From Tenrec ecaudatus (lineage: Eukaryota > Chordata > Mammalia > Afrosoricida > Tenrecidae): a DNA stretch of 64,000 bases. The stretch is from NCBI RefSeq assembly GCF_050624435.1, contig NC_134537.1, positions 125,216,086 to 125,280,085 of the forward strand, in the 5' to 3' direction. Of this stretch, positions 48,040 through 58,650 are shown piece after piece; positions within the stretch are counted from its first letter, which is position 1; every line of letters starts with the position of its first letter. The notes under the pieces are model-generated. The model ran no database searches, was not told where the DNA came from, and worked only from the letters and a program-made list of their open reading frames with translations. The position numbers were made by a program, and so were the translations under genes.

Positions 48040-48690
48040 TTGGTGTTTTAAAAAAAATCATTTTATTGGGGGCTCATACTTTTGTCACAATCCATACATA
48101 CATCCATCGTGTCAACCACATTTGTACATTTGTTGCCATCATCATTCTCAAAACATTTGCTTTCTGCTTGAGCCCTTGGTATCAGCTCATTTTCCCCTCC
48201 CTTCCCGCTACCCCCTCCCTCATGAACCCCTGATAATTTATAATTATTTTGTCATCTTACACTGTCCAATGTCTCCCTTCACCCACTTTTCTGTTGTCCA
48301 TCCCCAATGGAGGAGGTTATATGTAGATCCTTGTAATCTGTTCCCCCTTTCCATCCCATCTTGCCTCTATCCTAATAGTATCGCCACTCACACCACTGGT
48401 CCTGAAGGGATCATCTGTTCTGTATTCCCTGTGTTTCCAGTTCCTATCTGTACCAGTGTACAACCTCTGGTCTAGCCAGATTTGTAAGGAGAATTAGGAT
48501 CATGATAGTTGGGCGGGGGCGAGGAGGGAAAGAAAGCATTTAGGAACTAGACATGTTTCATCATTGCTACACTGCACCCTGACTAGCTCATCTCTTACCC
48601 GTGACCCTTCTTTAAGGGGATGTCCAGTTGACTACAGATGGGTCTTAGGTCCTCAATCTGCACTCCCCATCATTCACAATGACTTGATTT
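48040..48690 (-). mobile_element. L1-type LINE 3' UTR
   Basis: Starts 'aaaaaatcattttattgggg', with the full reversed terminal block, then the segments up to 'ccccatcattcacaatgact'. A 149-codon open stretch across it on the plus strand is antisense repeat, not a gene. Confidence 0.85.
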
Positions 48691-48861
48691 TTTTTGACCC
48701 AATATCCCGACTTTAGAATTATACATATTATCTGGAGTGAAACATAAACTATCGTCTTTTTTGTCAACATCTTTCTACAAGTTTTTTTTTAACATACTTG
48801 CGGTAAATTTTAGATGAGTGTGACTGTTGAATGCCAAGATTATATTGATCTATTATGCTCT

Positions 48862-48911
48862 AAAGAATGTATAATTGTAAAAAAAAAGAAAAAAAAAGAA
48901 TGTATAATTGT
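48862..48911 (+). repeat. Poly(A)-only insertion between a 17-bp duplication
   Basis: AAAGAATGTATAATTGT occurs at 48862-48878 and again at 48895-48911. Between them lie only 16 nt of A-rich sequence (A run, one G, A run). Confidence 0.8.
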
Positions 48912-49074
48912 GTGGTCTAATAATTATTTATATCCTTTGGCTTTTTATCTAGCTAAATCTGAGAATTATAAATTTAAGATGTATTTTTATCAGGCAATGA
49001 GTTGACACTGCACATTTATGAGACCACAATGGACAATAAATGGGGTTATCCATAGAGCACATATTTTATAGGTG

Positions 49075-49610
49075 CTACCAAATCCCTTATGGCAGTTACC
49101 GTGTTAGAGTAGGTTGACGGGAGGAACAAATCCCGGGACACTCATGCATGTGTAAGAAAAACTTCCTATCAGAGAGGAACTGTATATTAATAAAACATCC
49201 CAGCCCAGATCAGGTCCCTAAGTCCGGCATTAGCTCCAAAGTCCAATACTAGTCCATAACTCACTCTTCAGACTCAACCAGCACATGTAAGGATGCAGAA
49301 TGCAGGAAGAGCACAGGCCAGTGGGTGCAAAGTCCTGTGGATCCAGTGGGGGTGGAAGCATCTCAACACTGGCGCTCCTCCAGCTCTCCAATGTGTCTCC
49401 TCCACAGGAAGGTTGAAGCAGAGACAGTGTGGTCTGATTCCAGGGAGAAAAGAGAGGAAGCGCCCAGAATCCTCATGAGAATACCACATCCACAAGGAGG
49501 CATCTTCAGGCTCTGACCTGTTTGACAGGCTAGACTCCACCCCCTCACCCATGAAATTGTGTAACTACCATAGTGACCATCCCACCCACTCTAGTTGGTC
49601 CCAAATAAGT
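49075..49610 (-). repeat. ERVL/MaLR-type LTR, reverse orientation
   Basis: Reversed counterpart of the LTR at 52130 ('tcatgcatgtgtaagaaaaa', 'acatcccagcccagatcagg', 'caggccagtgggtgcaaagt'). The right end 'tgacaggctagactccaccc' is shared with the LTR at 33528. Confidence 0.65.
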
Positions 49611-49674
49611 GTTGAAAAACTGCCAACTTATTTTTTGCCATTGCAGCAGACATTTTATTACTTAAGCCTTGTAG

Positions 49675-50455
49675 AGTTTTTAAAATCGTTTTATTAACTC
49701 ATACAACTCTTATCACAATCCATACATCAATTGTGTAAAGCACATTTGTACATTCATTGCCCTCATTAATTTCAAAACATCCGCTCTCCACCTAAGCCCC
49801 TGGCGTCAGGTCACTTTTCCCCTCCCTCCCCGCTCCCCCCTCCCACATGAACCCTTGATAATTTACAAATTATTTTGTCATATCTTGCTCTGTCCGACAT
49901 CTCCCTTCACCCACTTTTCTGTTGTCCATCCCTCAGGGAGGTTATATGTAGATCCTTGTAATCGGTTCCCCCTTTCCAACCCACCCTCCCAGTATTGCCA
50001 CTCACAACACCGGTCCTGAAGAGATCATTCACCCTGGATTCCCTGTGTTTCCAGTTCATATCTTTACCAGTGTACATCCTCTGGTCTAAGCAGATTTGTA
50101 AGGTAGAATTGGGATATTGATGGGGGAGGGGGGAGCATTTAGGAACTAGAAGAAAATTGTATGTTTCATCGTTGCTATGTTACACCCTGACTGGCTCGAC
50201 TCCTCCTGGAGACCATTCTGTAAGGGGATGTCCAGTGGCCTACAAATGGGCTTTGGGTCTCCACTCTGCACTCACCCCCTCATTCACAATGATGACTTTT
50301 CTGATGATGCCTGATCCCTTCGACACCTCGTGATCACACAGGCTGGTGTGCTTCCTCCATGTGGGCTTTGTTGTTTCTGAGATAGATGGCCACTTGTTTA
50401 CCTTCAAGCCGATCCCAGACACTTTATCTTTTGATAGCCGGGCACCATCAGCTTT
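49675..50455 (-). mobile_element. L1-type LINE 3' UTR
   Basis: Full reversed terminal block from 'aaaatcgttttattaactc' to the 'ggcaccatcagctttctttg' segment. Truncated there. Frames across it are not genes. Confidence 0.87.
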
Positions 50456-50570
50456 CTTTGAGTAGACTATTTTTTACTTGAAAAGAAGAGGCTTCTTTAT
50501 CTGGGTATTAGGTTTCAGTGGTAGAGACACTACCTGTGTTCAGACATTTAAAATAGTTATATGCAGTTAA

Positions 50571-50772
50571 AGAGCCCTGGTGGCATAGTGGTTACATCCT
50601 GGACTGTGATCCACAAGGTCAGAGTTCGAAATCACCAGCCGCTCTATGGCAAAACAATGGGGCGTTCTACTCCCATAAAGAATAACCATCTCAAAAGAGC
50701 ACGTGGGCCGTTCTACCCTGTCCTATAGGGTTGCTATGAGTCAGCACTGGCTTGATTGCAATGAGACATCAA
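50571..50772 (+). repeat. AfroSINE, forward orientation, well preserved
   Basis: Head 'agagccctggtggcatagtgg', given as its key part 'ccctggtggcatagtgg', with an A-box-like 'tagtggtta' and a B-box 'agttcgaaatc' near 50625. It continues with 'ctgtcctatagggttgctat' and tail 'gagtcagcactggcttga'. The pol III boxes show the tRNA origin. Confidence 0.9.
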
Positions 50773-51304
50773 TTTATCCAGCTTCACTGCAGGGCTAGTT
50801 TTAATACTCTATCACACTCCACACTGTATTTTACTCATCAGCAGGCAGTCAATACCTATCATTTATGGAGTTAGAAAGTCAACACTCAAATCTTATCACC
50901 TCCGTCCCCCCCACCAACATACACATCCTAATACCTAGAGTTGTGGATATATTATTCGCTTACACAAAGAGAATTAAGCACAACTCTTATGTGTTTCAAC
51001 TATTGAAATATATGTGAATTGTATGTCAATGAAAATTATTAAGCAATTAGTTTCTAAAGAGAATTAAGATTGCAGATGGACTTAAGATTGTCAATCATCT
51101 GATTTTTAAAATAGAAATACTATGTTTATCAGGATAGACCCAGTATCATCACACGGGTCCTTATGAAGAAAAAGGGGTGGCAGAAGGGAAGAGACAGAAA
51201 AGTCTGTCCGAAAGAGACAAATACAGGAAGCAAGGTCAGAGTGCTGTGATGTGAGACTCAGGTGCCCCTTAAAAGATGGTTGAAGGGAGCCAGGAAATGC
51301 ACGT
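50773..51304. other. No recognisable feature
   Basis: AT-rich intergenic sequence. Confidence 0.3.
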
Positions 51305-51500
51305 GGCTTCTGGTAGTTGCTGTTAGGTGCTGTCAAGTAGGTTCTGACTCCTTGCAACTGTACGTGCAGCAGAAATCCTCACAATTGTCCTAATGTCTGA
51401 ACCCACCATGTCAGTCCATCTCATTGAGGGTCTTCCTCCTTTTCATTGCCCCTCCACTTTACCAAGCATGATGTCCTTCTTCAGAGCTGGTCTCCCGAAG
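51305..51500 (-). mobile_element. RTE 3'-end fragment
   Basis: Begins with the reversed RTE tail 'gttgctgttaggtgctgtca' and 'agtaggttctgactcc', then 'cattgagggtcttcctcctt' and 'ccaagcatgatgtccttctt' from the C-terminal coding part. Confidence 0.8.
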
Positions 51501-51822
51501 CTGAAAAGGGAAACAAGCGAAGGCAGGCCTGCCAACACCTTGAATGGAGCACTGTAAGGCCCACGTTGAACTTCTAAGCTGTATATTTAAATTCTTTAAA
51601 CTACTGAGTTTGTGATAATTTGTTAACAGCAGCAGAAAACCAGTACACTCTGATAATGTTATCTTTGTTTGCTGTAGATCGACTCAGGAGTTTTGCTTTG
51701 ATATATATGGTGGCTTGGATTTCCTGACAATAAGAAATGATAGAATTTACAATTTTAGAAAAACCACCAAGATCTGGCTGCACAACCCGCCCTCAAAGGA
51801 TCTCACAGAAGTTGTGTCTGTA

Positions 51823-52018
51823 CCAAGCCCTGGTGATGTCGTGGTTACACACTGAGCTTCTAACTGCCAGGTCTGAAGTTCCAAACCACCAGCTGCTCAA
51901 GGGAAAGACGAGACTTTATGCTCTCGTGAAGAGTTAGTCTGGAAACTCACAGAAGCCATTCTACCCTGGTTATAATGAGCAGCTGAGTTGGAAGTGACAC
52001 AATGGCAATGAGTTTTTA
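51823..52018 (+). repeat. AfroSINE, forward orientation
   Basis: Head 'aagccctggtgatgtcgtgg', 'gccaggtctgaagttccaaa', tail 'agttggaagtgacacaatgg' then 'caatgagttttt'. Confidence 0.8.
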
Positions 52019-52129
52019 AGTTATTTTTTCATCCTTCATACTTTAAATAACAAAACAAGTTCTCTAATACTGGTACTCTATTATAAAGTTCTCTCTATTC
52101 CCAGCAGTTATATAATCTGTCACCTTGAG

Positions 52130-52575
52130 GAAGGTGTGGAGTCTGGCCTGTCAATCAGGTCGCAGCTTGATGACCTCATTTGCAGGCAGGACAGAGATAA
52201 ATAGCTCACTGGAGGTGGGACACACTCACTCCCTGCAAGACATCCCTAATAACAAGACACATGTAGCTACATTGGTGAAACCAGAGCTTTGGAGCTGAAG
52301 GACATGTGAAAATCCACACCAGTGCCAAGATGCCTCCACCGCCACTGGATCCCCAAGACTTTATACCCACTGGCCTGTGATCTTTCTGCACTTAGTGTCA
52401 TTGCATGTTGTGAGTCTGAAATTTATAGACTGGTATCAGACATATGGGCTAATATCAGACTTATGGACTTGATCTGGACTAGGATGTTTTCTTATATGCA
52501 ATTGGTCTTGTATATAAATTTCTTTCTTATACACGAGTGTCTTTAATGACTAGTGTCTCTAGTCAACCCTAACAC
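52130..52575 (+). repeat. ERVL/MaLR-type LTR
   Basis: Contains 'tcaatcaggtcgcagcttga', 'ccactggcctgtgatctttc', 'actaggatgttttcttatat' and ends 'ctagtcaaccctaacaca'. Same family as 11262-11646 and, reversed, 49075-49610. Confidence 0.65.
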
Positions 52576-52614
52576 ACCCAGAATCATCATCAAAACAAAA
52601 GTCACAGGATATCT

Positions 52615-52732
52615 GAGGCTTTCTACTTTTGTAGTTAAGAGTCTTGGAAACCCACAGGGGCAGTTCTACTCTGTCCTATAGGGCTGGTATGAGCCAGCAT
52701 TGCTCCCACGGTAGTGAGTTCGACTTCTGAAG
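52615..52732 (+). repeat. AfroSINE, 5'-truncated
   Basis: 'gtcttggaaacccacagggg', 'cagttctactctgtcctata', tail 'cggtagtgagttcgactt'. Confidence 0.7.
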
Positions 52733-53134
52733 CATTCTGTAGTTTCAAAAATCATAATTCATTTGTGACAGCTCACATCACCTGAGGACAACCTTCCCTC
52801 TACCAAAATGACAAAAACAAAACAAAAAAGGATAAAGATAGGCTTACACTGAATGTTCAGAAGAAAATTTACGTAAATTAAGGGACATTATCTGTGTGTA
52901 GATGTTGTGCTCCATACCTGAGTTATATAATTCTTCATCTTCTTAGAAGAGCTCTAAGAGCCCCCAATGAAATGGTCTTTAAATTAAACAATTTTAAAAA
53001 GAGGTCTTGTGCAGCAGACTTGCCCACTGGAATGCTGCTTGTGATCTTGACTGTTGCTTCCACGAGTATTGATTGTGGCCCCAAGGAAGACGAGATCTTT
53101 GACATTGGAAAAAAACCCTTAAAATATTTAATTT

Positions 53135-53250
53135 GAAAAAAAATTAATATTTACTTGTGTTTCTATTTATTTGAACCCTTGGTATCAGCTTTTTTTTCCT
53201 TCCCTACCCCCCTTATGACCCCTTGATAAATTATATAATTTTCAAAACAC
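53135..53250 (-). mobile_element. L1 3' UTR fragment
   Basis: 'tatttgaacccttggtatca' with the C/T-rich block and 'ccccttgataaattatata'. Confidence 0.6.
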
Positions 53251-53319
53251 ACTGACTGCTTTTAGTATCAAGTAAATGTCCCACTTCATTGATTCTATAA
53301 ATCAGTAGTTACCTTAAAA

Positions 53320-53485
53320 AAAAAACAAACAGTGCTATTGAGTTGATAAGACTCATAGTGACCCTATAGGACAGGGAAAACTGTCCTCATGAGTTTCCAA
53401 CTCTTTTTATGGGAGCAGAAAGCCCTGTCTTGGCCCAACACATAACCTCTACAGAGTCTACACCAATAGGTCTCCCTTGGATATT
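53320..53485 (-). repeat. AfroSINE, reverse orientation
   Basis: 'gtgctattgagttgataaga', 'tgaccctataggacagggaa', 'ctttttatgggagcagaaag'. Confidence 0.7.
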
Positions 53486-53489
53486 ACAG

Positions 53490-54099
53490 AGCAGCATTCT
53501 CAAGTGGCAAAGCACCTAACATGCATTTCAAGATTGAGGCTTCGGAATGATACTTGGCCACTGGATAAAACTAGGAGAAAATCATTGAGGGAGATTTTCA
53601 CACGTTTTAGGATGTAGACAAATGAGAAAAATAAGCAGTACAACAGTTAAGAGCTTGGTTTCTAGATATGGGCTTGAATTGTCATCTTTGATCAAATTTT
53701 GCTGTCTCTTCACCTGAAAAGTAGGCCAAATGAGTGTTTCATGAGGCTGTTGGAAGGTATGATAACTCTCATACCAGGGGGCTTTCAGTTTGTGGAACCC
53801 CCTCAAATGTGTGCAAGTAATGTCTGCACTGTTCTAGGAACTTTACATAATTTAATGTTGACATGAGGAAGCTTTTAATTGTATTTTACAGATAAAGTTA
53901 AAAGACTATATAATTTCAGAAGTTACATGTCTACCAAGAGGCAGAATCAAACATGATTAGTTTATGGTTTCCTTGGCACCATACTACCTTCAGAAATATG
54001 AAAGCATGTACTCTCTTAAATCAAGGATTTTAAAAGGCTACCATAGTTTCAATAATCTTTATATTAAATTGAAATAAACCAGTTTAGGACATTACCAAA
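53490..54099. other. No recognisable feature
   Basis: AT-rich, free of young repeats. The repeat-poor block around CDKN2AIP begins about here. Confidence 0.35.
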
Positions 54100-55488
54100 C
54101 CACCTAATTAGTGAAGAATACATTAATTTATTGCTTCAGATCTTGGCTTCCTGATACTATGGCTCCAGAATACATTCACATTATTGTTGCCTACAAATAT
54201 AAAGGTATTCTATTTATAGAATATACATTTTTAACTCTGATATCCAATTAAACATCCTCAAAAATGATTCTGTTAAAGGATACCTGGTGAAATCCAAACA
54301 AACGACCATTTCCAGCACAGGAAACTGAAGTATAATTGCTTAACACTCCTCGGTTATAAAACAGGAGTAATTTCTACTTGTGCAACTTTATGTTCAGTCC
54401 ACTTACCCACTGAACTACAACTAGCTAATAAAGGAACTCTTGATTTTTCACTTTATTACATTATCATTACTGCTAAATGTGCTTTTAAAACAAGCATTTA
54501 CTGAGCTGACAAAGGACAAAAATGACAGCATTTTTGGGTCAGTCTCAACAAAAACAGGTTATTACTTCAAGCACATATGACTGAAGCAAAACTTTCATTA
54601 CCAACTAATTCAACTAGAGACTGATTAAAAAATTGCTTGTTTATAATTTATTAGTCTAGTAGAGGGAAACTTATTGGAGGACTTGGTTCTAAGAAAAAAA
54701 TCACACACACAACTTTTTGAAAAGGTAAAATAGCTTGAAGCATTTAATATCTAAACAAATCAGTCTGTTAATAGTAGTCACAAAATATGCTTAATATAGA
54801 AACCCACATTTGTGTCTGTAAGAAAAAAGTGTAAATTCTATCTTACCTCAAAACATAAATTAACCCGCTTAAAGAATCTGCAGCAGTCAAAATCATGGTG
54901 AATTTTAAACAATTTCAAAATAAAATAATATTAAGTACTTTATACTGTTTCGTATCTAAAAATTGCTCACAACTTCTCATAAAAATAGTCTGAAGTAACT
55001 ATTGTTTTCTTTTATGCTTTAACAGACATGTTCAACATTATGGGCTAACAATCTAAAAACTCTAAGTGTCATAGCTTTTTCAGGTACAAATACTGTGGTC
55101 CCCTTTTCTTTGATGTGGAGGCCTATTCAAACTTAAAAAAAAAAAAGCATGGTAGACAACGTAATATATTTTCACCAAATTTAAAGTAGTAAAAAACTTT
55201 TAACTCTACAGAACCTACATATCGTACCTAATGTATCATTAAAAATAGAGGACAGTATTTTCTTCAGCAAATAAAACAGCATACTAGTATGCTGTTAATG
55301 CATACCTTCATATATTATTTACAACTTCTACATTATGAAGATAACTAGAATGCAAATTTTCTGCAAAACTGGAAAAAATGAATACAAAATTTGTGAAAGC
55401 CTGTTTGTTTTTATATTGTACAAAAAAAGTAGACCAGTTTTTCTGTTCCAATACTAGGTATATTTTATGAAGTGACCTTTCGGACACA
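54100..55488 (-). other. CDKN2AIP: CDKN2AIP 3' UTR / downstream flank
   Basis: 1.4 kb of AT-rich sequence immediately after the stop codon with no recognisable SINE, L1 or LTR, in contrast to the rest of the window. AATAAA signals on the minus strand lie at 54647-54652, 54452-54457 and 54127-54132. One of them probably ends the transcript, but which one cannot be told from sequence alone. Confidence 0.5.
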
Positions 55489-58046
55489 TTAGCGTAATTC
55501 TTGAGGATGTTTCAATGCTGGTGGTAAGTTTAAAGGCCTTGATTCTTCATCAAGGAGGACGAGGTCTTCTATTTCCATGCCTCTGTATTTTCTCTTACAT
55601 ATTTTTACCACTACCTTTTTTTTGAGAAATAACTTCAATGCTTCTCTGGAAGCAACTGCTTTAGCATTTTCTTCACTTTTTCCACAACCAGTGCCCAGAT
55701 AAACAGACTTGCATCTTAATTCACAAACAATATTTTCTTGAGAGCTCTTATTTTGAGGCAGATCTGCCAGTTCTTTTAGTGGGACAAAAAACACATCCAG
55801 TGTTGCTTTAAGAGCCTCAATAGCTGCATTTAGGAGCTCTCCATGATTCACATTGAGACTAAAGCCACCAACAGCTACCAATTTCCATGCTACTGTCTTA
55901 TACAGTCTATTGAAAAAAGGTTGCTTCTGCTTCACATCTTCATTGGTTAACTTGCAACAAGTGAATCTCATGGGACTCTCACTTAGCTGTGAAGTACTTT
56001 TAGAAGGCACTTGTGAAGTGCTTGTCTGAGAACTACTCTTAGAGACCAGCTGGGACACACTCGCTAGGGAAGTGCTTTTGGACACCAGCGACCCACTGGT
56101 CTGGGGGCTGCTCTTGGAAGTTAACAGCGAAGCAGCTACCTGGGAAGTGCTTTTGGAAGTCAGCAGTGATGTATTTGTTGAGGAGCTACCCTTGGGCGTT
56201 AGCAAGGATGTGCCCGATGAAGAACTGTTTTTAGAAACCGATGTAGCACTTGCTTCTGAACTAGTTTTAGAAGCTAACCCACCTGAAGCAGTCTCTGCGC
56301 TAGGTTTAGAAGACAAGAGTGGCAATTCTACTTCAGAGCTTCCTGAGGAGCCCAACAATGGCAATTGAATCTCCGAACTACTTTGAGAAGCTGAAACTGA
56401 AGCGCTTTCCAAAACGCTCTTTTTAGGTGAGCCACTTGGTTGTCTGGGATCAGTGGATTGATTATTCACACTTGATTTCAACAAAGAGGAAACAAATGGC
56501 GCTGAACCATGTTTATCTGATGTTTCTGATTCAGAAACTTTTCCAGACCCTGCCATCACTGCTGTTACCTGAGAGGAAATGCTGCTGCTTTGGCTGGAAG
56601 TAGCTCGATCCCCATCACTTGTAGAGTTATTCTCATTCAAGGAGATGCCTGAGTTCCCACCACTTTCTGATTTGGCAGAGGACCCGGTACATGTTGAGCT
56701 GTTTTCCTGCATAGGTGATGCATGTTCTGCTTTGACAGAAGTTCTTGGATGCTCTTGCTGAACCGCAGAGTTGCTTTTTCCTTCTTTGCTTTGTTTTCTG
56801 GGTGGCTCTTCTACCCCTTCTAAAAAAGGAGGAAAACATCATGTGACTGTCTACCTAATATATATCAACTAAAATATGTACATGTACAACAGATATTAAC
56901 TTCACAAGATCAAAAGACATCAGGACTAAATGAAAACAAAACACTGCCATTGAGTCAATTCTGACTCGGAAGTTTCTTTAAAAAATGTGGAATCGTGTCA
57001 TTAATTTAGAAAACTAACAGCAACAGTTACTTGACGTTTCAAATTCTAAAGCAGTTCAGTAAAACTTATCAAATTCAGAGCCTTTAAAGCATACAGAAAT
57101 ACATTTTAGATTTAACATATCAAGTTGATTAATAGCATTATGTGAAATCTGACTGGTTAAAAAAATTAGTAACAATCAAGCTAAATTATTTTAAACTTAT
57201 GTTCTAAACTCCTATGTATGTTCACATCTATGATCTGCTAACCATTGCTACTCGATATCCCTCTTTTCTTCACCTTGGCAACCAGTTCGTCTCGTGTTGT
57301 ATGGATTGGCGCATCTGTCACTTTGATGCCTTCAGCCATACTAAGTATTTTATCCATAACTTTTTGAGGGTACCTGAAAGAAAAGGGGCGAAAGTTCATA
57401 TTAAAAGTTGGGTTTTTTTTCCCTGCCAACTTCCTATTCCGGGAGTTTTCATTCGTCTGGCATGCAAAACAGGCCACCGGAACGGCGTTTCCTGGTCGTA
57501 ATCACCCTAGCATACTAACTGCGGTGTCCAGTCCCAAGCGCTTTGTCAGCTCGGCGCCCACCACACTGCAGCCGCGTCCCACCAACCGGGACAGCTCCGG
57601 AGCGGCTCCCGACCGTGCCGCGAAGTCGCCCGTGCGCGGAGCCGCCCTTCTCCCCCGGCCGGTCCCGCGAACTCCCGCGCCAGACACTTCCCCTCCCCAC
57701 CGAGCGCCCGTTTTCGCCAACAACTCCAGAAGGGGAAGACAAAATGGGGGAAAGAGTCCGGTTCGAGCGGCTTCCCGACTCACCGGCACCCGAGGAAGAC
57801 GTGGTTGGCCCAGGCCAGGGAGAAGGAGATGAGCTGCTGAAGCTGCCGAGTGCGCGTCCCGCTCTCGGCGTCGGCCGTGTCATCCGAGGCCACGCCGCCA
57901 GCGGGGGCCAAGTCCCCGGCGTTACGGAGCAGAAACTCCCGGCGGTGGAGCCAGTGTTTGTCAGTCTCGCCGTCGCAGCGCAGCGCCTCCACCCAGGAAG
58001 CCACCTTCGGGTTCTGGCTCAGGTACTCCGACACCTCCTGCGCCAT
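55489..58046 (-). CDS. CDKN2AIP: CDKN2A-interacting protein (CARF), three coding exons
   Basis: Coding exons are 58046-57784, 57373-57243 and 56819-55489. They total 1725 nt, giving 574 residues plus stop, against 580 in human. Introns of 410 and 423 bp have GT..AG ends (CCG/GTGAGT, TTTCAG/GTACCC, ATG/GTTAGC, TTTTAG/AAGGGG). The start CAACATGGCG has a G at +4. Residues ~20-130 form the XRN2-binding (XTBD) domain, with ALRCDGETDKHW and QLISFSLAWANHVFLGC. The middle is Ser/Thr-rich with degenerate 'TSKSxSQ' repeats. The C-terminus holds the dsRNA-binding-like region (GTGCGKSEENAKAVASREAL) and a basic end, KVVVKICKRKY. The family is nuclear, binds ARF, p53 and MDM2, and controls the exonuclease XRN2. 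Function here is inferred from homology. The frame is intact and no key region is lost. Human order predicts ING2 further left and claudin genes to the right. Confidence 0.97.
56938..56978 (-). repeat. AfroSINE/RTE tail fragment in CDKN2AIP intron 2
   Basis: 'aaaacactgccattgagtca' then 'attctgactcgg' is a reversed AfroSINE tail with no body, lying within the 423-bp intron. Splice sites are unaffected. Confidence 0.65.
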
Positions 58047-58236
58047 GTTGGGCCTGCAGGTCGCGGAGGCCGCCGACAGACGCTGCACCGGGAGAGAGGC
58101 GGGGGACGCGGAGGCGAGCGGCCCTGTCACTGCGACCAGCACGGGAGCGCCCCCGAGAACGCCTCTCCAGAGGCCCAAACAACTGCGCTCCCCGCAGCTG
58201 CACCGCCCACTTCCGCCCGCCGCGGGCGCCTTCCCC

Positions 58237-58242
58237 TTTATA
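58237..58242 (-). promoter_or_regulatory. TATA-like box upstream of CDKN2AIP
   Basis: TATAAA on the minus strand, about 190 bp upstream of the start codon, within 'ggttataaagggg'. If used, transcription would begin near 58205-58212. A TATA box within a CpG island is less usual. Confidence 0.45.
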
Positions 58243-58316
58243 ACCTCGCGACCTTCCGGCGCGAGTCGGCCCTCCCAAGACGCTTTGCGGCATCCGAGTC
58301 GCCGTACGGCTCGTCG

Positions 58317-58322
58317 CACGTG
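58317..58322. promoter_or_regulatory. Canonical E-box CACGTG
   Basis: Palindromic CACGTG, a bHLH-ZIP (MYC/MAX, USF) consensus, about 75 bp upstream of the TATA-like box. Use is inferred. Confidence 0.4.
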
Positions 58323-58449
58323 AGGGAGCCTGGCGTGGGGGGCGGAGTCGAGGCAGGCGCCAGGCGCCTTCCGCCCTCGGGGGCGGCTCCTGAGGCTTTG
58401 CCCCGGCGCTCCGGGCCTCGGCGGAAGCCCGACGTTCTAGCTTCGCTTT

Positions 58450-58464
58450 GTGACGCGGCGTCAC
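58450..58464. promoter_or_regulatory. Perfect 7+1+7 palindrome with CRE half-sites
   Basis: GTGACGC G GCGTCAC. Each arm carries a TGACG half-site of the CRE/ATF family, but the spacing is wider than the TGACGTCA consensus. Confidence 0.45.
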
Positions 58465-58600
58465 GGGTGCGGGCGGCAAAGTTGTCACTCGCGTGAAGGC
58501 TCACTTCCGTCGTGAGAGACTTGGAGCCGCCCTGGGTGGCGCGCCTCTCACGACGCTTGTTCTTCAGTGTGGAGCCCAGGAAACCTCTCGCTTCCATTTC

Positions 58601-58635
58601 GGATGAGTCGGCGTCGACTCGGTGGCGATGCGTGT
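58601..58635 (+). repeat. AfroSINE/RTE-like tail in the promoter CpG island
   Basis: 'gatgagtcggcgtcgactcg' then 'gtggcgatgcg' closely follows the AfroSINE/RTE terminal segment and keeps its CpG positions. There is no SINE body beside it. Confidence 0.5.
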
Positions 58636-58650
58636 AATTATTATGTCCGA

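Larger units (their letters stand above)
57490..58650. promoter_or_regulatory. CDKN2AIP: CpG island / CDKN2AIP promoter
   Basis: About 1.15 kb of GC-rich, CpG-dense sequence in an otherwise AT-rich window, covering exon 1, part of intron 1 and about 600 bp upstream. Long open frames on both strands here reflect the low stop-codon frequency of GC-rich DNA. The island extends well beyond the gene start, so divergent transcription is possible. Confidence 0.85.

Noticed and set aside
48026-48475. 149-codon plus-strand frame
   Set aside because: Antisense of an L1 3' UTR. The same His/Pro/Ser-rich peptide appears at every reversed copy of the repeat (for example 12682, 15313, 59604).
56072-56368. 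98-codon plus-strand frame within CDKN2AIP exon 3
   Set aside because: Mirror of the Ser-rich repeat coding sequence, giving an acidic Leu/Val-rich artefact.
57961-58488. 175-codon minus-strand frame overlapping CDKN2AIP exon 1 in another frame
   Set aside because: Same low-stop effect of GC-rich DNA. The CDKN2AIP frame is supported by homology and splice sites.
57543-58496. 317-codon open frame on the plus strand, antisense to CDKN2AIP exon 1
   Set aside because: It lies entirely in the CpG island, where stops are rare in all frames. Its composition is Pro/Arg/Ala-rich with no known domain, and it overlaps the well-supported exon 1 in antisense.
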